Of a stretch of DNA of 64,000 nt, positions 9,384 through 18,715 are shown one piece after another; within the stretch, counting starts at the first letter, position 1; each line of letters starts with the position of its first letter. The stretch is from Aliivibrio wodanis (lineage in GTDB: Bacteria; Pseudomonadota; Gammaproteobacteria; Enterobacterales; Vibrionaceae): NCBI GenBank assembly GCA_000953695.1, contig LN554846.1:124001-188000 (forward strand), given 5' to 3'. Both the position numbers and the translations under genes were made by a program. Below the pieces are notes generated by a model. It saw nothing but the letters and a program-made list of their open reading frames with translations, made no database searches and was not told where the DNA came from.

Positions 9384-9427
9384 AAAAAAGACCGCAGACG
9401 ATAATCATCTGCGGTCTTTCTGTTTTT
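9384..9427. terminator. Bidirectional terminator between envZ and xanP
   Basis: A 12-bp perfect stem AAAGACCGCAGA / TCTGCGGTCTTT with a 9-base loop. It is flanked by A-rich and T-rich tracts on both sides and serves the convergent envZ and xanP genes. Confidence 0.85.
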
Positions 9428-9464
9428 CCTTAAGGACGAAGTCCGCCCTTAAGCGAAGCGTCCT

Positions 9465-10865
9465 TTAGCAACTTGTTGCGTCCTGCTCTTCTTTCTCTTC
9501 TTCAAACGTTTCACTGCTTGGAAGAATAATATTAAGAAGAATCGCCGTCACACCACCTGCCGTTACACCTGATGAGAAAATGTTTTTAATCATTTCAGGC
9601 ATGAACTGAAGGATTTCAGGTTTCTGTGCTAAGCCAAGACCCATAGAGAAAGACATTGCCATGATAAGGATTGCACGGCGATCTAGCTCAACACGAGAGA
9701 TAATACGCACACCCGCGGCCGCAATCGTACCGAACATCACAATCGTTGCTCCACCAAGAACAGGCTCAGGAATCACTTGAACCATGCTTGCAACACCTGG
9801 AAATAAACCAAGAATAACCAACATACCTGCGATGAAGTAACCCACATAGCGGCTTGCTACACCCGTTAGCAAGATCACGCCGTTGTTTTGGCTGAAAGTA
9901 GAGTTAGGGAAGCTGTTGAACGCGGCTGCGATAGCAGAATTAAGGCCATCGGCTAATACACCACCTTTAATACGTTTGATATACACAGGTCCTTTTACAG
10001 GTTGGCCTGATACTTCTGAAGTTGCGGTAATATCACCAATTGCTTCTAGCGCGGTGATTAAGAAGATTAGAACCAGAGGAATAAACAGAGACCAATCAAA
10101 GCTTAAGCCATATTGCATTGGAATAGGCAGAGCGATTAAATCAGCTTCATGAGCCATATTGGTATTAAGCATACCCATTGCCCATGCTGCAAGTGTTCCC
10201 ACACCCATCGCGATAACGATTGATGCCATACGCAGATAAGGGTTAGTAGAGCGGTTAAGAACTACTATGATAAGTAATACCGTACCAGCTAGCGCCAGTT
10301 TATCTAGACTACCAAATGTGCCATCACCCATCGCAGCATAACCACCACCTATTGACACTAGGCCAACTTGGATAAGCGTTAAACCAATTAGCGTAACAAC
10401 AATACCAGAAACCAGTGGAGTAATGATTTTTTGAGCGTATTCAAGAACACGAGATAAGAAGATTTCAGCCGTTGAAGCCACTAAGATAGTACCGAAAATC
10501 GCCGCCATCATGGTTGGAACATCAGCACCGCCCGCTTTAAGCGCCAGACCAGCACCAATGATTGGGCCTAAGAAATTGAAACTTGTGCCTTGAACAGAAA
10601 GAAGACCTGAACCAATAGGGCCAAAGGTTCTGATTTGGATAAAAGAAGAAATACCAGAAGCGAATAAAGACATACTAATGATGGTATTAGTTTCAGCAGC
10701 AGGAACACCAAGCGTCTGACAAATGATCAGAGAGGGCGTAATAATAGCGACAAACATCGCCAATAAATGCTGAAGGGCAGCAAATAAAGTTTGCGGTAGC
10801 GGTGGACGCTCATCTAACTGATAAATAAGTTCAGATGGTTTTGTAGTGCTGTTTTTAACGGTCAT
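9465..10865 (-). CDS. xanP: Xanthine permease (NCS2 family)
   Basis: A 466-residue inner-membrane purine:proton symporter of the NAT/NCS2 family with about 12-14 hydrophobic segments. The N-terminus ([26 protein letters not shown]) and the [16 protein letters not shown] and [13 protein letters not shown] regions closely match E. coli XanP (YicE) rather than the uracil permease UraA. An acidic C-terminal tail ([13 protein letters not shown]) follows the last membrane segment. It is transcribed alone; upstream lies a promoter overlapped by a PurR-box-like palindrome, fitting purine control. Confidence 0.88.
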   Translation of the reverse strand: MTVKNSTTKPSELIYQLDERPPLPQTLFAALQHLLAMFVAIITPSLIICQTLGVPAAETNTIISMSLFASGISSFIQIRTFGPIGSGLLSVQGTSFNFLGPIIGAGLALKAGGADVPTMMAAIFGTILVASTAEIFLSRVLEYAQKIITPLVSGIVVTLIGLTLIQVGLVSIGGGYAAMGDGTFGSLDKLALAGTVLLIIVVLNRSTNPYLRMASIVIAMGVGTLAAWAMGMLNTNMAHEADLIALPIPMQYGLSFDWSLFIPLVLIFLITALEAIGDITATSEVSGQPVKGPVYIKRIKGGVLADGLNSAIAAAFNSFPNSTFSQNNGVILLTGVASRYVGYFIAGMLVILGLFPGVASMVQVIPEPVLGGATIVMFGTIAAAGVRIISRVELDRRAILIMAMSFSMGLGLAQKPEILQFMPEMIKNIFSSGVTAGGVTAILLNIILPSSETFEEEKEEQDATSC

Positions 10866-11016
10866 GGCCGATATTCCTAATTGTTTAACGTTGTCTTCAT
10901 GGTTCGCTGAATGGGAGCATGAAGTGAGAAGGCGTCAATCTGTGATTGCTGTTAATCAGAACCTGTCTCGATTGGGGTTGATTGATTAAAGTGAGAGATT
11001 AATCAATTGGGACGGT

Positions 11017-11054
11017 ATTCTACGGATAAAAAAACAGAAAGCAATCGTTTGCTT
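11017..11054 (-). promoter_or_regulatory. xanP promoter overlapped by PurR-box-like operator
   Basis: On the minus strand, -35 TTGCTT (11044-11039) and -10 TAGAAT (11022-11017) are spaced 16 bp apart. The 16-mer AAGCAATCGTTTGCTT at 11039-11054 is nearly palindromic and agrees at 13 of 16 positions with the enterobacterial PurR palindrome ACGCAAACGTTTGCGT. It covers the -35 box, where a repressor would block the promoter. Downstream, TTGATTAA / TTAATCAA (10982-11006) forms a second perfect inverted repeat of unknown meaning. Confidence 0.5.
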
Positions 11055-11064
11055 GTGGTTTTTT

Positions 11065-11352
11065 AAGAGCAGAAGGGAGATCAGAGTTCAGATCGGTCGC
11101 AAGCTCCCTTGCAGAGTTCAGAGGAGGTCGTTGTGATTGCAGAGTATGAGGAAACTAGAGGCTATACGCTGAGCTAACTAGACCGCTTCGCTTCTATAAG
11201 AGCAAAGCGAGGTTTCAGGTCTCTGGCTTCAGGAAGATCAAAAGCGAGTACCTCTGAACTCTGCAAGCGAAGCGATCTGAATTCTAGTTCTTTAGATCTT
11301 AGCGCTCTTATAGAAGCGAAGCGTTCTAGTATCTAGTGAGCGCAGCGTATAG
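11065..11352. repeat. Repeat block between xanP and comF
   Basis: Contains a terminal module with the GCAAG-ctcc-CTTGC hairpin (about 11085-11130), a left arm (GAAACTAGAGGCTATACGC, about 11149-11205), CTGAACTCTGCAAGCGAAGCG modules (about 11255-11285) and a right arm (about 11300-11352). The right arm supplies the TAG stop codon of comF. No gene is seen in the gap apart from the xanP promoter region. Confidence 0.8.
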
Positions 11353-11355
11353 TCC

Positions 11356-12063
11356 CTAGCTTCGCCCCGTCCGACAAACCGTATACACATCAATTCGCTC
11401 AACCCCCGCCTTTCTCAACTCCGTACACAACAGATTAATCGTCGCCCCAGTAGTCACCACATCATCTACTATCGCTACGTGTTTTTCTTTAATCGGCTTT
11501 ATCACCTTAAATGCTCCAAGCAAATTGGTTTGGCGGAAGGCTCGGGACAAACCTTTCTGAGGACGAGTTGCTTTAATACGCTTGATTATTTTGGTATCGC
11601 AGCGAGTGATATTATTTTTATGATTTAATTGCTTCTCTATCGCCCAAGCTAAGAGATCGCTTTGATTATAAGAACGCCACCAAAATCGTTTCCAGTGCAA
11701 AGGAATAGGAATAATTAAAGGGGCAGGATCGGAGATACGTTGACTGAGTAATATTCCGATATCATAGGCTAGCCAGAAATGTTGTGAATACTTGAGTCTA
11801 TGTACGTATTCACTTAATGGTTCAGAATAATCACTGATACAAAATAAACGATCCCATTGTGGTGGATGGGTTAAACACTCTCCACAGCAATCAGTTGCAT
11901 GCTCAGTGTGTAGGCCACATTGCTGACAGCGTGGTTTCTTAGGCATTAAATTAAGGCATTTTGAGCACCAGATAGTATCAGAAGGAGGCATGCTAAGACG
12001 GCAGTAATCACAATAGCAATTAGCAAATTTTTGCATTGACCTTCGCAGTAACCTGATGAACAC
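11356..12063 (-). CDS. comF: ComF/GntX family phosphoribosyltransferase-like protein
   Basis: A 235-residue protein with an N-terminal zinc-ribbon-like cysteine cluster (CDYC, CSKC, CQQC and CCGEC at about residues 17-78). A C-terminal type I phosphoribosyltransferase fold carries the PRPP loop VAIVDDVVTTGAT at about 197-209. ComF homologues are needed for natural transformation in several bacteria, and in Vibrionaceae for DNA uptake across the inner membrane; the homologue GntX was named from gluconate use. It starts at GTG 12063 or ATG 12036; the latter has AAGG just upstream and gives the shorter family-like N-terminus. Divergent from bioH, as is usual. The stop TAG lies in a repeat arm. 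Confidence 0.88.
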   Translation of the reverse strand: MFIRLLRRSMQKFANCYCDYCRLSMPPSDTIWCSKCLNLMPKKPRCQQCGLHTEHATDCCGECLTHPPQWDRLFCISDYSEPLSEYVHRLKYSQHFWLAYDIGILLSQRISDPAPLIIPIPLHWKRFWWRSYNQSDLLAWAIEKQLNHKNNITRCDTKIIKRIKATRPQKGLSRAFRQTNLLGAFKVIKPIKEKHVAIVDDVVTTGATINLLCTELRKAGVERIDVYTVCRTGRS

Positions 12064-12105
12064 TTAAACCTCATTAATCAATTTAAATATGAATAGGTAG
12101 TGTAA

Positions 12106-12882
12106 ATGACAGCCCCTCTTTATTGGCAAACGGAAGGCGAAGGTTCCGATCTGGTTCTCATTCATGGATGGGGAATGAACGGTGCAGTGTGGCAACCGAT
12201 TGTTGAACAACTCAGTGCCGATTATAAAGTTCATACGGTTGATTTATCAGGATACGGGCATAGTGCAGAACTCGGGAGTGCTGATTTTGATCAGATGGTG
12301 ACACAAGTTTTAGCGCAAGCTCCTGAAAAAGCGGCTTGGTTAGGTTGGTCACTTGGTGGATTGATTGCAACGCAAGCGGCATTAGTTGCACCTGATCGTA
12401 TTACTCAATTGATAACGGTAGCTAGTTCCCCTAGGTTTTCCGCTGATAAAGGGTGGCGAGGCATTAAATCTATTGTATTGTCTCAATTTACAGAGCAATT
12501 AAAACAAGACTTTACGCTGACCGTTGAGCGCTTCATGGCACTGCAAGCGATGGGTAGTCCGAATGCAAAACAAGATATTAAACAAGTAAAAAATGCTGTG
12601 TTTTCAAGACCGGTACCAAATCAAGAAGCATTAGCTACAGGTTTGTCTATACTTGCCGATATAGATCTAAGGGATACTATTTCTCAGTTATCGATGCCGG
12701 TATGTCGAATGTACGGTCGGTTGGATGGGTTAGTTCCGATTAAAGTCGCTCATGATATGGATGATGTCATACCAAACTCAACTAAAATTATTTTTGATAG
12801 TGCATCTCATGCTCCATTTATTTCACACAGCACTGAGTTTATTGCTGAATTACGCTCTTTTTTAAATCTGCATAATAAATAG
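12106..12882 (+). CDS. bioH: Pimeloyl-[ACP] methyl ester esterase BioH
   Basis: A 258-residue alpha/beta hydrolase that releases the methyl cap from pimeloyl-ACP methyl ester in biotin synthesis. The nucleophile Ser82 sits in GWSLGG; the acid is in YGRLDGLVP (about D207) and the base His in SASHAPF (about H235), matching the E. coli BioH triad positions. The oxyanion-side HGWGMN motif is at about 20-25. The length is standard. It is followed after 30 bp by the small conserved gene at 12913, so the two may share a transcript. Confidence 0.95.
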   Translation: MTAPLYWQTEGEGSDLVLIHGWGMNGAVWQPIVEQLSADYKVHTVDLSGYGHSAELGSADFDQMVTQVLAQAPEKAAWLGWSLGGLIATQAALVAPDRITQLITVASSPRFSADKGWRGIKSIVLSQFTEQLKQDFTLTVERFMALQAMGSPNAKQDIKQVKNAVFSRPVPNQEALATGLSILADIDLRDTISQLSMPVCRMYGRLDGLVPIKVAHDMDDVIPNSTKIIFDSASHAPFISHSTEFIAELRSFLNLHNK

Positions 12883-12912
12883 TGTTGATTTACAAAGATA
12901 AGGAAACGTTTT

Positions 12913-13392
12913 ATGAACTTTTCAACTAACAGTATTAGTGTGCCTCTGATTGCACCTTCTGTTAATTTGCCGACAGAACAAGTAGCACGAGAAAATCGTG
13001 TTAAAAAGCCTGTTGTGCCGACGACAAAGATGAGTAAAGCGACCTCAGAAAAAGCAATTAAAGAGGATGATAAACAGCATAAACGAGATTCATGGGAGCC
13101 CTCAGACCATCCTGGCTATGATGTAGCAGAAGAAAAAGAAGATACGAAGCCTCACATTGGTACGTTATATGACATTGATGATGATTTGGCGAAGTTAGCT
13201 CGTTTATTATCGATTGATACGTATTCGCAAGGTCAAGAGACAGGTTATACGATGCGCTTTAATCTTCCGAAAGAGCTATTAGAAAGATTAGCTGAAATGG
13301 GAAGAATGGTTCGTCGTAGAAGTGTGATCAGTTTTCATTATGATAAAGCGGTAGTGCCGAATAATCCGTCAGATATATTGGCGGTGCTTTAA
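12913..13392 (+). CDS. Conserved hypothetical protein downstream of bioH
   Basis: 159 residues, not assigned to a family. Residues 1-100 are polar, charged and probably disordered (KKPVVPTTKMSKATSEK, then EEKEDTKPH). Residues about 105-159 look folded and include GYTMRFNLPKELLERLAEMGRMVRRRSV, which could form an amphipathic helix pair. There is no signal peptide or membrane segment. A good ribosome-binding site (AAGGAAA) precedes ATG 12913. Its position behind bioH suggests cotranscription but not function. Confidence 0.65.
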   Translation: MNFSTNSISVPLIAPSVNLPTEQVARENRVKKPVVPTTKMSKATSEKAIKEDDKQHKRDSWEPSDHPGYDVAEEKEDTKPHIGTLYDIDDDLAKLARLLSIDTYSQGQETGYTMRFNLPKELLERLAEMGRMVRRRSVISFHYDKAVVPNNPSDILAVL

Positions 13393-13730
13393 GAGCAGAG
13401 TTCAGATCGGTCGCAAGCTCCCTTGCAGATTTCAGAGGTGATCGCTGTGATTATAGCGACAAAGAAGGTTCTCCCCCTTTATCGATAAGTTATTGAGAGT
13501 GATATAGTTTATAGAAGGGGGAGTTAGAGGGGGTTGTGAACTCTGAGCTATATATTACCAACCCCTCCCTGCCTCCCCTTATATCAACATTTACAGCCAA
13601 GTAGCTATATCAATAAAGGGGAGGAGCTAAAAGCAAGCGCCTCTGAACTCTGCAAGCGTAGCGTCCTGAAACCTAAGTTATCAGCACGCCAGGTATACAC
13701 GATCTTATAGTTTCTAGCTTCGCTTTCCAT
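13393..13730. repeat. Complete nested palindromic element (after 12913 gene), core inverted
   Basis: Starts directly at the stop codon of the upstream gene with AGAGCAGAGTTCAGATCGGT. Here the order is terminal module, C2 in reverse (about 13467-13540), C1 in reverse (about 13560-13628), terminal module (CCTCTGAACTCTGCAAGCGTAGC, about 13639-13675). The element thus lies in opposite orientation to the copies at 4450 and 16108. A partial arm (CTTATAGTTTCTAG, about 13703-13717) follows before the tex stop codon. Confidence 0.83.
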
Positions 13731-13734
13731 ATTT

Positions 13735-16071
13735 CTACTTCTTCGCCTTCGCAAACGCCGCAGCAAATGCCCCACCCATCGCCGCATTACCAACATCATT
13801 ATTCGAACGCTGTTGTCTTGCAGAAGAGGAAGGTCTTGGCGTTTGAGCTCGCTCATTACGCTGCTGTGGTTTGTTTGACTGACGTTGAGGACGGTTATCT
13901 TCCCCCGGTGTATCATTCAAACGCATAGTCAGCGCGATACGCTTACGTTGAGCGTCAATCTCCATTACTTTCACTTTCACGATATCGCCCGCTTTAACCA
14001 CTTCACGTGGGTCCGAGACAAACGTATCGCTCAGTGCAGAGATATGAACCAGACCATCTTGGTGAACACCGATATCAACAAACGCACCAAAGTTAGCCAC
14101 GTTAGATACCACACCTTCCAAGATCATGCCTAATTCAAGATCAGATACGGTGTTTACGCCATCAGCAAAGGTCGCTGTTTTAAACTCAGGACGAGGATCT
14201 CGACCCGGTTTATCAAGTTCTGAAATAATGTCAGTGACGGTTGGTAGACCAAAATCAGCACTGATGTAATCGTTAGCTGCTACCGAGCGTAAGAATTCAG
14301 TATTACCAATAATCGCATCAATCGCTTTATTGTTTTTCTCTGCCATCGCTTTAACCACAGGGTAAGCTTCAGGGTGAACAGCAGAGGCATCTAATGGGTT
14401 TTTACCATTCATCACACGTAAGAAACCAGCACATTGTTCAAACGCTTTTGGCCCTAAACGAGCGACTTTTTTCAAGGTGATACGATTTTCAAAGCGACCA
14501 TTTTCGTCACGGTAATCCACGATATTTTGCGCGATCGTCATTGATAAGCCAGCAACTCGTGTTAATAGTGCAGAAGATGCTGTATTTACATCAACACCGA
14601 CGGCATTTACACAGTCTTCAATTACCGCATCTAGCTTCTTCGCTAATTGGCTTTGGCTAACATCGTGTTGATATTGACCGACACCGATCGCTTTAGGGTC
14701 AATTTTAACTAACTCAGCCAGTGGATCTTGCAAGCGACGAGCGATAGAAACCGCACCACGGATTGATACATCTAAATCTGGGAATTCTTTTGCTGCGAGT
14801 TCAGAGGCCGAGTACACCGATGCACCGGCTTCACTCACGATAATTTTGGTTGCAGACAAGCCAGATTTTTTCAGTAAATCACCAACAAACGCATCGGTCT
14901 CGCGTGAAGCCGTACCATTACCAATTGCAATCAAATCGACATTGTGACGTTTGATTAAGGTTTCGATAATCTGTGCAGATTGCGCTGTTTTATTGTGAGG
15001 TTGGTTTTGATAAATAGTATCAGTCGCTAATACTTTACCTGTCGCATCAACCACCGCAACTTTAGTACCGGTACGTAAACCAGGATCTAAACCTAGTGTC
15101 GTTTTCAGACCCGCAGGTGCCGCCATTAATAAGTCTTTAAGGTTAGTGGCAAATACATCAATCGCTTCGTCTTCAGAGCGCTCTTTTAAGCCGCCCATTA
15201 ATTCAGTTTCCATGTGCATTAAAATCTTGATGCGCCATGCCCAGCTGATCACTTGCTTACGCCATAAATCAGCAGGTTGAGAACCTAGAGTAATACCATA
15301 ATGAGTGGCAATGATGATTTCACAGTAAGAGCCACGAACGCCTTCTTCTTGATTTGGATCGGCATTAATTGAAAGCTGTAAAAAACCTTCATTACGACCA
15401 CGAAGCATCGCAAGCGCACGGTGAGAAGGAACACGGGTTAGCTTTTCATTATGTTCAAAATAATCTTTAAACTTCTCGCCTGCGTGTTCTTGGCCATCGA
15501 CCATTTTAGAGGACAGTTCAGCGTTACTGGTTAAGTAGTTACGCACTTTCTCTAATAAGTTAGCGTCTTCAGCCATGCGCTCCATCAGGATAGCGCGAGC
15601 CCCATCAAGCACAGCTTTGGTATCAGCAAAGCCATTATCCGCATTCACATGTGATTGAGCGGCATCTTCAGGGTTATTTTCTGGTTGGGTCCACAATAAA
15701 TCAGCCAGCGGTTCAATACCGGCTTCAATTGCAATTTGACCTTTAGTGCGACGCTTACGTTTGAAGGGTAAATACAAATCTTCAAGACGAGTTTTGCTGT
15801 CGGCACCTAAAATCTCACGCTCTAATTCAGGCGTCAGTTTTTCTTGTTCATTGATCGACTTAAGAATAGTTTTACGACGGTCATCTAGCTCACGTAAATA
15901 GGTTAAACGAGTGTCTAGCGTACGAAGTTGAGTATCGTCCAAACCTTCCGTTACTTCTTTACGGTAACGCGCAATAAATGGAATAGTGCTGCCTTCGTCA
16001 ATCAATTGAACAGCAGCGGCAACTTGTTGAGGGCGAACGTTAAGTTCTTGGGCAATTATATTTATTATCAT
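13735..16071 (-). CDS. tex: Tex-family S1 RNA-binding transcription accessory protein
   Basis: A 778-residue cytosolic protein of the Tex/YhgF family, related to eukaryotic Spt6. In order: N-terminal helical Tex domain (about 1-200), YqgF/RuvX-like RNase H fold (about 325-450, starting [17 protein letters not shown]), helix-hairpin-helix pair (about 490-560, [16 protein letters not shown]) and S1 domain (about 650-720, [20 protein letters not shown]). The C-terminal tail is rich in Q/N/R/P, as often seen. E. coli YhgF has been linked to RNA quality control. Divided from greB by a repeat element. Confidence 0.94.
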   Translation of the reverse strand: MIINIIAQELNVRPQQVAAAVQLIDEGSTIPFIARYRKEVTEGLDDTQLRTLDTRLTYLRELDDRRKTILKSINEQEKLTPELEREILGADSKTRLEDLYLPFKRKRRTKGQIAIEAGIEPLADLLWTQPENNPEDAAQSHVNADNGFADTKAVLDGARAILMERMAEDANLLEKVRNYLTSNAELSSKMVDGQEHAGEKFKDYFEHNEKLTRVPSHRALAMLRGRNEGFLQLSINADPNQEEGVRGSYCEIIIATHYGITLGSQPADLWRKQVISWAWRIKILMHMETELMGGLKERSEDEAIDVFATNLKDLLMAAPAGLKTTLGLDPGLRTGTKVAVVDATGKVLATDTIYQNQPHNKTAQSAQIIETLIKRHNVDLIAIGNGTASRETDAFVGDLLKKSGLSATKIIVSEAGASVYSASELAAKEFPDLDVSIRGAVSIARRLQDPLAELVKIDPKAIGVGQYQHDVSQSQLAKKLDAVIEDCVNAVGVDVNTASSALLTRVAGLSMTIAQNIVDYRDENGRFENRITLKKVARLGPKAFEQCAGFLRVMNGKNPLDASAVHPEAYPVVKAMAEKNNKAIDAIIGNTEFLRSVAANDYISADFGLPTVTDIISELDKPGRDPRPEFKTATFADGVNTVSDLELGMILEGVVSNVANFGAFVDIGVHQDGLVHISALSDTFVSDPREVVKAGDIVKVKVMEIDAQRKRIALTMRLNDTPGEDNRPQRQSNKPQQRNERAQTPRPSSSARQQRSNNDVGNAAMGGAFAAAFAKAKK

Positions 16072-16107
16072 TTTGATTCTTTTTTTAATTAAAAATTATT
16101 GGATAGA

Positions 16108-16460
16108 AGCAAAGAGCAGAGTTCAGATCGGTCGCAAGCTCCCTTGCAGGGTTCAGAGGAGATCGTGGTAGTTCAAGCGATCACAATACAGTTCCTCCCC
16201 TTGTTCACCAATGCTATTTGGTAGCAAATTTTTATATAAGGGGAGGCTAGGAGGGGTTGCTAGTGATAATGTTTAGTTTATCTGAATCACTGAATTATTG
16301 TGTAACCAACCCCCTCTAACTCCCCCTTATATTAACAATGTCACTTTCATAACCTCAGTGATAAAGGGGGAGAACCTTCTTTGGTGCTGAAACTACAGCG
16401 ATCTCTGCTAAGCTCTTCCTGAAACCTTTAGGCGAAGCCGTCCTGCTCTTCCTCGTCCCT
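16108..16460. repeat. Complete nested palindromic element (tex-greB gap)
   Basis: A full-length copy in the same orientation as the one at 4450: left terminal module (GAGTTCAGATCGGTCGCAAG, about 16115-16160), C1 (about 16190-16260), a joint containing TTTAGTTTATCTGAAT (about 16271-16286), C2 (about 16303-16383) and a degenerate right terminal module (CCTGAAACCTTTAGGCGAAG, about 16420-16445). It lies in the 392-bp tex-greB gap, which holds no other gene. Confidence 0.83.
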
Positions 16461-16464
16461 GCTC

Positions 16465-16932
16465 TCAGTATTTTATCGAATTTACAAACCATTCTTTATC
16501 CCCCTCAGGCGTTTTCACTACCGCTTCTTCATCGATTTCTTTCTTGATGAGAGCTCGCGCCATAGGGGAATCAATAGAAATGTAATCATGACGGCCAAAA
16601 ATTTCATCTGGGCCTACAATGCGAAAAGAGAGGGTATCACCTTGTTCGTTTTCAATCTCAACGAACGCACCGAAAAAGATTTTGCCATCTTGCTGAGGGG
16701 AGTAATCAACGACTTTGACTTGATCCAAGCGCTTACGCAAATAGCGTACACGACGGTCAATTTCACGTAGGCGTTTCTTATTGTATTGGTAATCGGCATT
16801 TTCGCTACGATCACCTAAACTCGCCGCCCAAGTCACTTTTTTGGTGACTTCGGGGCGCTCTTCCTTCCATAGAAAAGTGAGTTCATCTTGTAATTTATTG
16901 AATCCCTCACGTGTAATTAAATTGGTTTTCAT
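16465..16932 (-). CDS. greB: Transcription elongation factor GreB
   Basis: A 155-residue Gre factor that rescues backtracked RNA polymerase by stimulating transcript cleavage through the secondary channel. The N-terminal coiled coil has the tip acidic residues in GDRSENADYQYNKKRLREID (D/E pair at about 41-44), and the C-terminal FKBP-like domain contains VGPDEIFGRHDYISIDSPMARAL. The YQYNKKRLREIDRRVRYLRKRL pattern indicates GreB rather than GreA. It follows lpxL by 17 bp on the same strand and may share its transcript. Confidence 0.94.
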   Translation of the reverse strand: MKTNLITREGFNKLQDELTFLWKEERPEVTKKVTWAASLGDRSENADYQYNKKRLREIDRRVRYLRKRLDQVKVVDYSPQQDGKIFFGAFVEIENEQGDTLSFRIVGPDEIFGRHDYISIDSPMARALIKKEIDEEAVVKTPEGDKEWFVNSIKY

Positions 16933-16949
16933 TATCTACCCTGATAAAC

Positions 16950-17888
16950 CTAGTCGTAGCGACTGCTTTTTCTGATATTTGGATCTTCCATGGTTTTAAA
17001 ACGTTTATGTAGCCACATCCATTGAGGAAGACCTCGTAAAATGACTTTTTCAATCGCTTTATTCATCACCGTAGCAGCACCGATAGCATCTTTTCTTGGG
17101 AAGTCAGCACTAATATCATTATCAATTTGAAGATGATAATTATTATAGGTTCTAAAGCTTGAAGCCGTAATTACAGCACATTTACTCGCATCAACTAAAA
17201 CCCCAGTTCCTGCGGTAGTACAGGCGTCTTTTACGGCAAAGAAAGGAACAAAAACAGAATGTTTACGATTGTAATCGTGATCTGGTAAATACCATAAGCG
17301 ACCACCTTTACGCAGTATTTTTAGCATGCCTTTTACGTCTTTTCTATCCACCATTTGATGACCGAAACGAGTTCGTCCCCAATATTGAATAAAATCATAA
17401 GCAGGGTTTGTGTGTGGACGATAAACCCCATAACCAGGAGCAAATAGAGAGAACGCACGAGCGGTTAATTCGAGATTTAATGAATGAACACACACCACCA
17501 ATACACCACGACCTTGAGCTTCTAAATCCAACAGCTGTTGTTTGTTCTCAAAGCTAAAATGTTTTTCAATACGCCAATTAGGCCAAACCCATGCCATTGC
17601 TGTTTCAAGAATCGCTAATCCAGAGTTCTTGAAGTTTTCGACAATGATAGTTTCACGTTCTACTGAGTCCATTTCAGGAAAAGCTAATTCTAAATTACGG
17701 CGTGCAACATGAGCGCGTGAACTACCCAACTTTAAGCCTAATTTACCTAGGCTTCGTCCTAATTTGTAACTGGCTTTATAAGGTAAAAGCGTTACGAGAG
17801 TAAAAATAAGACCAAAGCCAAGCCATACACCCCAATATTTAGGATGAAGAAGTGCAGTCGAAAATTGAGGTGCTTGATAATTTGACAT
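16950..17888 (-). CDS. lpxL: Kdo2-lipid IVA lauroyltransferase-type acyltransferase
   Basis: A 312-residue inner-membrane late acyltransferase of lipid A synthesis that transfers an acyl chain from ACP to Kdo2-lipid IVA. There is one N-terminal membrane anchor (about residues 20-38). The catalytic HX4E motif is His135-Glu140 (VCVHSLNLELTAR), and the RPH.NP, WYLPDHDYNRKHSVFVPFF and WMWLHKRFK blocks are present. HX4E and the FSTALLHPKYW start match E. coli LpxL/LpxP better than LpxM. It sits between slmA and greB; the slmA-lpxL adjacency is also found in other vibrios. Confidence 0.88.
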   Translation of the reverse strand: MSNYQAPQFSTALLHPKYWGVWLGFGLIFTLVTLLPYKASYKLGRSLGKLGLKLGSSRAHVARRNLELAFPEMDSVERETIIVENFKNSGLAILETAMAWVWPNWRIEKHFSFENKQQLLDLEAQGRGVLVVCVHSLNLELTARAFSLFAPGYGVYRPHTNPAYDFIQYWGRTRFGHQMVDRKDVKGMLKILRKGGRLWYLPDHDYNRKHSVFVPFFAVKDACTTAGTGVLVDASKCAVITASSFRTYNNYHLQIDNDISADFPRKDAIGAATVMNKAIEKVILRGLPQWMWLHKRFKTMEDPNIRKSSRYD

Positions 17889-17913
17889 TATAAACCTGTT
17901 TTATTTTTAGCGA

Positions 17914-18504
17914 TTATTGAATTTGGGCATTCAATAGCGCCCAATACTCATTAAAATTTTCTGTTGGTTGATATTTAAAATCAGAACGAACAAAGCGGCA
18001 GAAGCTACCTTCTATTTGACCAATGAGTTGTGCAGCAAGAATCGCTTCATCAACGGGGAAAGCTTTACCTTCACGCAGCATACGTTCACGTAGTATCTGT
18101 TTAAATTGCAGCTCTATACGCTCAAATAATTGATTCATACGTCCACGCAGACGCTCATTTTCAAACATCAAAGCATGGCCTGTCATAATACGAGTTAGCC
18201 CTGGGTTACGTTCAGCAAAAGCTAACAATAGTTTTAAGAGTAGCTCTATTCGCTTTAACGTGTCTTTCTCATCTTCAATAATACGATTGATACGAGAAAA
18301 GAGAGATTCTTCAATAAATTCAATTAAGCCTTCAAACATTTTTGCTTTGCTTGGAAAGTGGCGATATAACGCGGCTTCAGAGACTCCGACTTGTTTCGCT
18401 AATTTCGCAGTGGTTATACGAGAAGCGCCTTCATTAGATTCCAGCATTTCGGCAAGTGCTTGTAGTATCTCATCACGACGATTTGTTTTTTTTGTTGTCG
18501 TCAT
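17914..18504 (-). CDS. slmA: Nucleoid occlusion factor SlmA
   Basis: A 196-residue TetR-fold DNA-binding protein that binds chromosomal sites and blocks FtsZ ring assembly over the nucleoid. The N-terminal helix-turn-helix ([24 protein letters not shown] at about 30-53) and the all-helical C-terminal domain match E. coli SlmA in length and wording. In many gamma-proteobacteria dut sits between coaBC and slmA. Here only a 176-bp repeat tract separates slmA from coaBC, so a promoter must lie in or beside that repeat. Confidence 0.93.
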   Translation of the reverse strand: MTTTKKTNRRDEILQALAEMLESNEGASRITTAKLAKQVGVSEAALYRHFPSKAKMFEGLIEFIEESLFSRINRIIEDEKDTLKRIELLLKLLLAFAERNPGLTRIMTGHALMFENERLRGRMNQLFERIELQFKQILRERMLREGKAFPVDEAILAAQLIGQIEGSFCRFVRSDFKYQPTENFNEYWALLNAQIQ

Positions 18505-18550
18505 TGTGGTTCCTTTGTCTTTTTTATTTAATGGTTCTAGATTATTTTTA

Positions 18551-18610
18551 CTAGAAACTAGAAACTAGAAACTAGAAACTAGAAACTAGAAACTAGAAAC
18601 TAGAAACTAG
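18551..18610. repeat. Tandem heptamer array (CTAGAAA)8
   Basis: Eight perfect copies of CTAGAAA plus CTAG, 60 bp with no interruption, in the slmA upstream region. It is continuous with a CTAGACCGCTTCGC arm, so it appears to be a local expansion of the start of the intergenic arm module. The copy number would be expected to vary between strains. Confidence 0.95.
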
Positions 18611-18715
18611 ACCGCTTCGCTCCTATAAGAGCAAAGCAGGTTTCAGTTTTCAGGGGTACTTGCTCTTGCTTTTATAGTCTCTAGTTAGCGCAGCGTATAG
18701 TCTCTAGTCTCGCAA
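18611..18715. repeat. Inverted-arm repeat between slmA and coaBC
   Basis: A left arm ACCGCTTCGCTCCTATAAGA (18611 on) and a right arm TTATAGTCTCTAGTTAGCGC (about 18670-18712) enclose a short CAGGTTTCAG module. The right arm overlaps the 3' end of coaBC and encodes its last residues. The canonical dut gene is absent at this site. Confidence 0.8.

Noticed and set aside
13605-13916. 103-codon minus-strand frame overlapping the tex 3' end
   Set aside because: It is in another frame over the tex C-terminal tail plus the repeat; its composition (Arg-rich) is typical of a shadow ORF.
18551-18610. Heptamer array considered as a CRISPR-like array
   Set aside because: The units are 7 bp with no spacers and no cas genes; it is a simple tandem repeat.
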